A stretch of 64,000 nucleotides of DNA from CAWFPR01 sp963817635 (GTDB taxonomy: Bacteria > Acidobacteriota > Vicinamibacteria > Vicinamibacterales > 2-12-FULL-66-21): contig CAWFPR010000023.1 of assembly GCA_963817635.1 (NCBI GenBank), positions 200,126 through 264,125 on the forward strand, given 5' to 3'. Of the stretch, positions 55,780-64,000 are shown one piece after another. The notes under the pieces are model-generated. The model searched no databases. It saw only the letters and a program-made list of their open reading frames with translations, and was not told the origin of the DNA. The position numbers were made by a program, and so were the translations under genes. The number at the start of each line of letters is the position of its first letter. Within the stretch, counting starts at the first letter, position 1.

Positions 55780-56754
55780 TCGCTGATGATCGCCACCCAG
55801 AGCGGGAAGAGCGCCGCGAAGGTGTCGTCGATATCGGTCACGAGTCGCGGCATCTCGCCAATGGTCGCCGCATCGTCCGGCCTGTCCAGGAACAGCCAGC
55901 GTCCGACGAACACCCACCCGAGGCCGCTCGAGTTGCGGCAGTTGATCAGCCACTCGACCGCGTCCTTCGGCAGCAGATCCATCGAGGGACCGCGATCGCC
56001 GGTACTGGATGAAGCCGGCCGATTTCTCCATCCACTCGACGAGGTGCCCCCGCCACACGCCGGCGAGCGCAACCTGGAAGCGATTGAAATAGGCGGCGAT
56101 ATTCGCCTGACCCTCCGACGGTTCGGCATCGCGCCCGCTGGACGCGAGGTTGAAGCCGAGGCCGATGCGGACCGCGTTGACCCGCCAGGGCTCCTCGCTG
56201 AAGAGTCCGATGTTGAACTGCGGTTCCCAGCGTCCTCCGTGATGGTAGGCATAGATGTGGCCGGCGCCGCCGGAATGGTAGCTGTTCCGGTGGAAGAGCT
56301 TGGCAGCGCCCAGCCCGGTGCGTCCGCGCGTCTCGACGATACGCTTGGCCATGCGCTGCTCGTTGAGTGACAGCAGCAGCGTCTCGACCTTCGGCCCGAC
56401 GGCGCGCATGGCGTCTGTCGGGGCGAGGCGACCGAGCGCGTGGAAATCCTGCGGCGTGAAGCCGGACGCCGCGGCCGAGGTCACGGGGCGCGCGGCCCGG
56501 CGGCGCATGACGTCGGCCTGCAGGTTGCGCGCGATGCTGTTGGCCGGGTTCAGCTCGAGGGCGGTTTCGAGCGCCGCGATGGCTTCCTCGAACTGCCCCA
56601 GCTCCATGTGGCATCGGGCCAGCCGCGTCCAGACTCCCTGATTGCTCGGGACGGCCTCGGCGAGTTGCGCGTTGAGCGCGAGCGCTTCGGTGCCGAAGTT
56701 GCCCTGCCGCGCCAGGTCGAAGGCCTTCTGTTCCAGTGCCGAGATGTCAGACAT
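55776..56754 (-). CDS. TPR protein with a conserved but unrecognised C-terminal domain (frameshifted)
   Basis: About 325 residues from ATG 56754. Residues 1-85 form two TPR-like units (LEQKAFDLARQGNF, GVWTRLARCHMELGQFEEAIAALETALELNP). The remaining 240 residues are not a fold I know: SLNEQRMAKRIVETRGRTGLGAAKLFHRNSYH, GGRWEPQFNIGLFSE, RVNAVRIGLGFNLASSGRDAEP, VEWMEKSAGFIQY, GWVFVGRWLFLDRPDDA and a C-terminal FAALFPLWVAIISD. The frame changes near 55990. The G-rich GRWEPQFNIG and long beta-like pattern suggest a DNA- or ligand-binding domain of a restriction- or toxin-like kind, but this is guesswork. Cytoplasmic. Confidence 0.6.
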
Positions 56755-56766
56755 CGGTTGAGAGTA

Positions 56767-58225
56767 TCAGAGTGGCACTTTCTTCAGGACGACTTCTCCA
56801 CTACCTCGCGACGCGAAGTAGTACAAGGTCCCGCCTGCGATGGCGATGGCTCCGGCCGGCGCATCGATGGTGTCAATCGGATCGATGGCGCGTGACGGCC
56901 CGGCCGCTCCGGCTCAGTCGGAGGCGGAGGATGCGCGTGCCTGCGCCGCGGCGCTGAACCGCGATGAGGGTTCCGCGGTGCCAGCGCACGTGCGTCAGGT
57001 TCGACAGGTCCTGGCCATCAGGGGGCACGACTGGGAGCACGGTGCGCGACGACAGATCGACGCGCACCAGGCCGCTGCTCGTCGAGACGTACGCCACGTC
57101 ATCGTCGGCCGGCGCGATACTGGTGCTGCCGGGCGGCACGGGTGCGGCGAGCTCAAGCCGCGTTGCGGCTGAGCCGGAGCACGCGGCCGGATGCGTCGAG
57201 CACGAGGATGGTCTCCGCGGCGCCGACCGCCACGTCCACGAAGTGGGCCGGGGCGGATGCCGCGAAGGTGGCCAGGACGCGCCCGGAGATCGAGCTGCAG
57301 CTTGTGCAGCGGTCGCGCCGCCAGCCGCGGGGTCCGAGCTGACGACCCAGAGGTCGCCCGCCAGCGGATCGATTTCGAGCCCATCGACTTCGCCGAAATC
57401 GGCCTGCGCGCCGGCAAGCGTCGCGACACGCTGTGAGAATTCGTCAACGACCGAGAGCTTGCGCGCGCGTCGATCGGCAACCAGGAACCGTCGCGACACA
57501 CGATCGTAGGCGAGGCCATCCGGCGTCAGACCCGACTCCGCGAATCGCAGCGCCTCGACAGGTTCCGCCATGGCGGGGCCAGACACGACGGTCGATGCGC
57601 CAGCGGCCGCGATTTGGCGTCGGGGATCGCGACCTTTCGAGCGTGGCGGCGCCTCCATTGGGGTCGGCGCGGTCTTTCTCGCGTCGGCGCTTGTCGCCGG
57701 CGGCGCTTTCACCGGCCGGCGGCAGCGCTCGCGAAACTGTTGGTTTCGAAGCGACGGCAGGTTCTGGCGGTCGCGGCCGGCTTCGGCGGCGCATCGCTGT
57801 CGGCGGTGCGGTCGGCTTCGGAACAGGGGGCGTCGGATGGGGGCCACGACACTGGCTTCGGCGGCTGCGGCGACGGCCGCCAGGCGCCGCTCGAGGTCCG
57901 GCCAGCCGGCGAGCGCGCGAACGCGGCGGAAGTCCGGGTCCGTGGCGACGTCGGCGGCGACGCCTTGTCGGCCAGCCGCTCGAGCATCACGAGCGCGTCG
58001 CCGGGCCTGCCGCTGAGCGACTGCGCGCGGGCGAGCATCAGCATCAGCGCCGGATCGTTCTTCGGACCCTTCTGAATCGCCCGCCACGCCGAGATCGTGA
58101 AACGTCTCGTAGTCTCCGCGGCCGGCCGCCGCGACGGCGAGATCGCGACACGCCTGCCAGTCGGCGCACTCCTGCGGAGCGGCCAGGGCGATCGTGGTGG
58201 CGAGGATGAGATGCAGGATCGGCAT
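56767..58225 (-). CDS. Secreted TPR/NHL-type beta-propeller protein (several frameshifts)
   Basis: Fragments in alternating frames make a protein of about 480 residues. ATG 58225 opens a signal peptide (PILHLILATTIALAAPQ), then a short TPR part (CRDLAVAAAGRGDYETFHDL, KNDPALMLMLARAQSLSGRPGDALVMLERLADKG, RRVRALAGWPDLERRL). An Ala/Pro/Lys-rich linker follows, then propeller strands: LTPDGLAYDRVSRRFLVADRRARKLSVVD, EVDGLEIDPLAGDLWVVSS, DDVAYVSTSSGLVRVDLSS and RWHRGTLIAVQR. The true C-terminus ends EVVLKKVPL at 56767. At least three shifts occur. The strands resemble SMP-30/NHL proteins. The substrate is unknown. It is encoded just downstream of the ADOP permease on the same strand. Confidence 0.6.
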
Positions 58226-58262
58226 GAAGCGGACGGGGATTCCCGGTCCACTTCAGCATAGC

Positions 58263-60630
58263 TCACGCGTCGCGCAGCGCACCCATCGGATCGACACGCG
58301 TCGCGCGGCGCGCCGGGAAATAGCACGCGGCAATCGCGACGGCGACAAGGAGCGCCGTGACGCCGCCGAATACCGACAGGTCGTGCGCGCCCACGCCGAA
58401 GAGCTGGCTCTGCAGGTAACGGGACAACGCCAGCGATGCCGCAAGCCCGAGCACGACACCGACTCCGGCCGTCTTCAGTCCCTGCCCCAGCACGAGCGTC
58501 AGGATCTCCCGGCTGCCCGCTCCGAGCGCCTGCCTGATCCCGAACTCCCGTACGCGCTGCGCGACGCCAAAGGCAAGGACGCCGTAGATGCCGATAGCCG
58601 AGAGCAGCGTCGCCACCATGCCGAACAGCGAGAGCAGCAGCATCGGCGCGCGCCGCGTCTCGAGCGAACGGCCAATCCACTGATCCATCGTCCTCACGTC
58701 CGAGATCGGCTGCTCGGGATCGATCGACTGGACCGCCTCGCGGAGCGGCGCCACGAGCGTCGCCGGATCGACGCCGGCTTTCAGGACGACCGCCATCTGG
58801 CCCGGCGGTGACCTGCCTCACGTCCTGGTAGATCCGCTCTTTCGCGACCGGCATGCCGAGGTCGATGCTGTTGATGGTGCCGACCACGCCGACGATCGTG
58901 AGCTTCGGGCTGTCCGGACCGCCGCGCTGGATCTGGTGACCAATCGCGCTGCGGCCGGCGAAATACCGGTTCGCCATGTATTGATCCACCACGACGACGC
59001 GCGGGCTGTCGGCCGTGTCCCCGTCATTGAAGACGCGGCCTTCGATGAGCGGGATCTGCATCGCGCGGAAGTAGTCCCCGCCGACGATTTCCTGGCGGCC
59101 GTGCGGCGCCGCTTCGGACGGCCCGGGCGTGTATCCGACGATTGAGTAGGAGCCGGAGCTGACGTTGCCGTTGAAGGGAACGTTCGTCGTCAGTCCCGCG
59201 GCCGTGACGCCGGGAAGCGCGCGAATCCTGTCGGTGAGCCGTTCCCAGAAGATCCGCCGCGCGGTCGCGTCCGCGTAGCGCGATGACGGCAGCGCCAGCT
59301 GGGCGGTCAGCACATTGTCGCTCGAGAAGCCGGGATTCACGTCCTGAAGGCGGACGAAGCTCTTGATCAGCAGCCCGGCCCCGACGAGCAGCATCACCGC
59401 GATCGCCGTCTCGGCAATCACCAGGACCGTCCGCGTCAGGCCCGTGCGCCGCGTCGCCGAGCCGCGGGTGCTGTCCTCTTTCAACATCGACGCCACGTTC
59501 CCGCGGATCACCGCCACGGCGGGCACGACGCCGAAGACCACGCCCGTCGCGGCGGCCAGCGCCATCGTGAAGACGAGGATCGCGGGATCCAGCGACACGC
59601 CCGTCACGCCTGGAATGCCGCGCGAACTCAGCGCCATCAGGCCGCGGACGCCGGCCAGGCCGAGCGCGAGGCCGAAAACGCTGCCAATGGCCGAGAGGAC
59701 CAGCCCCTCGACGACCATCTGCCGGACGAGCCGCCACTGGCCCGCGCCGAGCGTGGTGCGAATCGCCAGCTCCCGGCCGCGCCCGGTCGCCCGCATCAGC
59801 AGCAGGTTCGCCACGTTCGCGCACGCAATCAGGAGGAGGAGCACGACGCCGACCTGGAGGATGAAGAGCGGCGTCCGCACGTCCTGGACGAGCTGCTGCC
59901 GCATGTCGATGGCGTACCCGCCGAAGCCGCTGGTCTTCGCGAACCCGCGGAGATTCGGCAGCCGATCCAGGTTCCGATCGACGATCGTCTTCATCTGCGC
60001 GTTGAGCTGGTCGATCGTCGCGCCCGTCGCAAGCCGCGCGATCATCGAGCTGAATTCGTTCCCGCGGCCGTTGTCCGACATCTGCTCCGGCGTGAACGAG
60101 AACGGCACGAGCGCCGAGATATCGCGTGCCGGCAGGTCGAAGTCCGCCGGCAGCACCCCGACGACCCGGTAGGGCTCACCGTTCATCCGGACGTCGCGGT
60201 TGACGATGCCGGGATCGCCGCCGAAGTGCGAAACCCAGAGCGCGTGCGTCAGAATCGCGAACCGGTCCGCGCCGGGCCTGGCCTCCTCCTCAGTGAACGC
60301 GCGGCCGAGGAATGGCTGGCGCCGGAGCGTCGAGAAGAACGACGGCGTGACGGCCAGCGCCCGGAGCTGCTCGGGACGTCCCTCTTCCGCCAGCGTCATG
60401 CGCTGACCGGTGAACAGGGTCGCGTCCTCGATGGCGGGCGCCTGGGTCTTGCGGTCGATGTAGTCAGGGATCGAGACCGACGCCTGCGGGAGCCCCATCA
60501 ATGCGTACGTGTTCCAGACAAACACCAGCCGGCCCGCGTCCGGATACGGCAGCGGGCGCAGCAGCGCCTGGTAGAGCAGGGTGAAGATCGCCGTGTTCGC
60601 ACCAATGCCGAGCGTCAGGGTCAGGATTAC
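58263..60630 (-). pseudogene. ADOP-type ABC permease lacking its N-terminus (frameshifted)
   Basis: About 780 residues are visible. The first normal residues are LTLTLGIGANTAIFTLLYQALLRPLPYPDAGRLVFVWNTY, which in intact relatives come after 25-80 residues (including the cytoplasmic N-terminal helix). Upstream of about 60630 the sequence is no longer permease but the start of the oppositely oriented RCC1-repeat gene. The rest is standard: DISALVPFSFTPEQMSDNGRG, LQVGVVLLLLIACANVANLLLMRATGR, a second unit from RTVLVIAETAIAVMLLVGAGLLIKSF, and the end RRATRVDPMGALRDA. The frame changes near 58798. Without its start it should not be made. Either a rearrangement or a chimeric assembly joined the two genes. 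Confidence 0.75.
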
Positions 60631-60635
60631 AATGG

Positions 60636-63600
60636 ATACGGCCAGTTGGGCGACGGTACAATGACCCAACGGACGACGGCCTTCTCGGTCAGTGGTCTGT
60701 CCACGGTCGCCGACCTGGCCGTTGGTGCCTCCCATGTGATTTGGCACGAAGACGGACGGCAGCGCGTGGACGTGGGGCCTGAACACCAGCGGTCAGTTGG
60801 GGCTCGGCTCGACCACCAACCAGTCCACACCGACGCAGGTGACAAGCCTTGATCCCACCGAGGTCCTCGCGGCTGGCAGCACCCATACGCTTGCCGTGAG
60901 CACAGACGGCGTGGTGTCGGTCTGGGGCGCCAATGCCCAGCGCCAGTTGGGAGACGGCACGACTGTGGCCGAGGCAGTCCCGTCAGCATCAGCGACGTGA
61001 ACTACGCCTGGAAAGTAGCCACCCCGACCTTGAGCCTGGCGGCGGGCACTTACACGACGACCCAGAACGTCGTCGTCAGCGACGTAACCACCGGCGCCGA
61101 ACTCCACTACCGGACCGATGGAGTGGAACCCACCATCACGGATACACAGGTGGCCACAGGTGGCAGCGTTGCCATCACGCAGAACACCACCCTGAAGGTC
61201 CGTGCCTTCAAGACGGGCTCGCCCTCGAGCAACATCGCGAGTGCGGTCTACCTGCTGCAAGTCGCGACGCCCAGTATCACGCCCGCCACGGGCACCTATA
61301 CCTCACCGCAGACGGTTACGCTGAGTGTCACGACCAGCGGCGCTGAGGTCCGATACACGACGGACGGCACGAACCCGACGGATACCTCCACGCTGTACAC
61401 GGGCCCGTTCAGCGTCGGGACGACATCGACGGTGCGTGCCGCTGGCTTCAAGACGAACTGGACGCCGAGTGCCGCCGTGTCGCGCACCTACACCATGAAC
61501 TTCGGCGTGGCGCCCGCCCCGACGATTGCGCCGGCCACGGGCACCTACGTCGGAACCGTGTCGGTGTCGATGAGCGCGATCGCGGGGGCGACGATTCGGT
61601 ACACGACGGATGGTTCCACACCGACGGCCTCATCGCTCGTCTACAGCCAACCCCTGGTGCTGTCGGTCACCACCACGGTCCAAGCACGGACGTTCCATCC
61701 GGACTACACGCAGAGTGCCGTCGCATCCGCGACGTTCACGGTCCAGGCCGCTGCGCCGACCTTCACCCCCACGGCGGGCACGTACCCCGCCGGGCAGACC
61801 GTCGTCGTCACTTCGCCCACCCCTGGCACCACCATGCACTACACGCTGGACGGGGTGGATCCGACGACCAGCGATCCGGTTATTGCCGACGGCGGGGCGC
61901 TGACCATCGGGGCGTTTACGCTGAAGGCCAAAGCCTGGAAGACGGGCGCACTCACCAGCGTCACCGCGGCGGCCACGTACGCGGTCTCGGGCGACCTCAC
62001 CGCACGCCAGATCGCGGCCGGACGAGACCACACGGTGGCCGTCCGGCAGGACGGACGGCATGGGTGTGGGGCAGCAACACCTCGGGGCAGGTTGGCGACG
62101 GGACGACGACGTCTCCGCGCACCCTGCCGCACGTCGTGAGCGCCCTTACCCACGTCACCGGCATCGAGGGCGGGGCGAGCCACAGCGTCGCCCTGCTGGC
62201 TGACGGGAGCGTCTGGGCCTGGGGCCAGAACGGCCAGGGCCAACTCGGCGATGGCACGACCACGAACCGACTGCTGCCAGTCCCGGTGCCAGGCCTAACC
62301 AACGTCGTCGCGTTGTCGACGTACAGCGATCACACGCTCGCGTTGAAGAGTGACGGCACCGTCGTGGCGTGGGGCCGCAATCTGAGTGGCCAACTCGGCG
62401 ACGGGTCGACCACGATGAGAAGCAGCCCGGTCGTAGTCACGGGGTTGAACAATGTCATCGCGGTGGTCGCAGGTAGGGAGCAATCCTACGCGTTGAAATC
62501 AGACGGCACGGTCTGGGCATGGGGATGGAACGCCTACGGGCAGCTTGGCGATAGCACCACCACCTCACGGCTGGGCCCGGTGCAGGTGCAAGGCCTCACT
62601 GACGTCGCGGCCATCGCGGCCGGTCTCTATCACGGCGTTGCACTCAAGGCCGATGGAACCGTCTGGACGTGGGGACAAAACCAGTACGGGCAGCTCGGCG
62701 ATGGCACCGCAGCCAATCGCACGAGTCCGGTGCAGGCGCTTGACCTGGCCGAGATCACGGCAGTCGGCGCTGGCGAGAGCCACACCCTGGCCGTCGATGC
62801 GATCGGTGGCGTCTGGGCAGTTGGACGGAACTTGGAGGGACAGCTTGGCGACGGGACGACGACGAGTCAGTCGCGTGCCGTTGCAGTGCTTGGCGTTCCT
62901 GCGGCGGTCGCGGTCACAGGTGGGCGCCAGCATTCGATCGCCCTGACGAGTGACGGTGTCGTCTGGACGTGGGGAAGCAATGTCTACGGACAACTCGGGG
63001 ACGGAACCGCAGCAACGGCTCTGGAGCCCGTCGATATCAGCGGCCCCGCCATGGCCTGGAAGGTGGCCACGCCGACGCTCAGCGTGGCGTCGGGTCAGTA
63101 CTTTAGCGAGCAAACGGTCACCGTCTCCTGTGGCGATCCGGACGCCGCCCTTCACTACACCACGGACGGTCGCATTCCGACCGACAGTGACCCCGTGGTC
63201 ACCTCCGGCGCAGGCGTTGCGATTACGGCAAGCGCGACCCTTCGCGTGCGTGGCATCAAGACCGGCGTGCCATCGAGTGCGATCGCAACCGGACAATATG
63301 AGTTGAAGGTGGTCATGCCGACGGTGAGCCCGGCCAGCGGCAGCCAGACCGCCCCGCTGACCGTGACCGTGTCGACCACCACCACGGGCGCCACGCTCCG
63401 CTACACACTCGACGGCATGGAGCCGACGGCGGTGTCACCACAGACCGCCGGTACGATTGTGCTGAACGAGACCGCCGCGGTGAAGGTGCGAGGATTCCGC
63501 GATGGCTGGACACCGAGCGACAGCGGGAATGCGTCCTACTGGATTAGTGCCGGCACGGTGCCCGCGCCGACGATCGCGCCAGGCGCCGGGGCGCTGACGG

Positions 63601-64000
63601 AACCGGCGCTGGTCACGATCGCGGATACGCTGGCCGGCGCCACGATCCGGTACACGCTCGACGGGACGACTCCCACGGACCAGTCCACGGCGTACACGGT
63701 CCCCCTATTCGTGAGCACCTCCACGACCGTGAGTGCCCGAGCCTTCAAGGCCGGGTATACGGGCAGTAGCACTGCAGTCGCCGCCTACACCCTCGCCGCG
63801 CCCGGTGCGCCGGCGACTCCAATCGTGACGCCACTCGGTGGCTGGTTTGTCACGAGCCTTGCGGCACAGATCACGGGCGATGTGGGGACGACCCTGCGAT
63901 ACACCCTGGATGGGACAGATCCCACCGACACCAGCGCTTTCGTCCCTGGAACCGGGCAGGTGGCGATCGATCATTCCCTGGTCCTGAAGGTGCGCGCGTG
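60636..64000 (+). CDS. Large RCC1-propeller and chitobiase-C-terminal-repeat surface protein, both ends missing
   Basis: An open reading sequence (with shifts near 60745, 60985 and 62060) starts abruptly in an RCC1 repeat (NGYGQLGDGTMTQ) and runs off the window. Block A has four chitobiase/hexosaminidase C-terminal-type repeats of about 85 residues (ATPTLSLAAGTYTTTQNV, ATPSITPATGTYTSPQTV, APAPTIAPATGTYVGTV, APTFTPTAGTYPAGQTV), each with an IRYTTDGSTPT-like core. Then come seven RCC1 repeats (HSVALLADGSVWAWGQNGQGQLGDGTTT pattern) in a row, a full seven-blade propeller, and then four more chitobiase-type repeats. No signal peptide is visible because the start is lost. It is probably an extracellular adhesin or glycan-binding protein. 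Confidence 0.8.

Overview
This window is high-GC (roughly two-thirds G+C) bacterial chromosomal DNA. The gene content points to Acidobacteriota, most likely a Vicinamibacteria-type lineage. Indicators are two long ATPase-less FtsX/MacB-type permeases (ADOP type), a VWFA-related secreted protein, paired secreted M16 peptidases, MoxR/DUF58/BatA/DUF4175/DUF4159 genes, YCF48-like and NHL-like secreted propellers, and a LolA-like/Omp85 fusion. The taxonomic call is inference from gene families, because there is no rRNA gene in the window.

Layout. 1-9000: secreted M16 peptidase (cut by the window edge), tandem UspA protein, B12-binding radical SAM enzyme, PfkB kinase behind a decayed S9-peptidase start, ClC channel coupled to a zinc-ribbon/TPR protein, RidA. 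9000-19000: two methyltransferases, an ornithine cyclodeaminase-like gene, truA, a secreted protein of unknown function, a peroxiredoxin whose peroxidatic cysteine codon is TGA (candidate selenoprotein), VWFA-related protein, TauE/SafE exporter, YCF48-like protein. 19000-24700: catalytic plus non-catalytic M16 pair, then an isoquinoline/aldehyde-oxidoreductase-like molybdo-enzyme with its 2Fe-2S subunit. 24700-37700: a long minus-strand operon of envelope and vWA genes (vWA/amidotransferase-like, caspase-like pseudoprotease, DUF4159, MoxR, DUF58, BatA-like, DUF4175-like, DUF4159). 37700-43820: asd-lysC-dapB-dapA-dapD-dapE for diaminopimelate/lysine synthesis, behind what looks like a translational attenuator with a leader peptide. 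43900-52300: Gfo/Idh/MocA oxidoreductase, a tandem S41 peptidase family with one internally deleted copy, a LolA-like/POTRA/Omp85 outer-membrane protein, proline dehydrogenase, SDR. 52300-64000: ADOP permease, gluQ, a TPR protein, an NHL-like protein, a second ADOP permease missing its N-terminus, and head-to-head with it a large RCC1 plus chitobiase-C-terminal-repeat surface protein that runs off the window.

Two features cut across the window. First, many genes, including essential ones (asd, lysC, dapB), carry apparent single-base frameshifts, about one per 2 kb, which looks like uncorrected read error rather than biology. Spans below are given for the whole gene, with the shift noted. Second, the intergenic gaps are full of short phased repeats: heptamers of the form AGCNNNN or ATGGNNN, an octamer GTGTCGAG, nonamers ATCTGTGTA and GAAGGGCAC, and REP-like palindromes. 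Several heptamer arrays sit directly in front of start codons.
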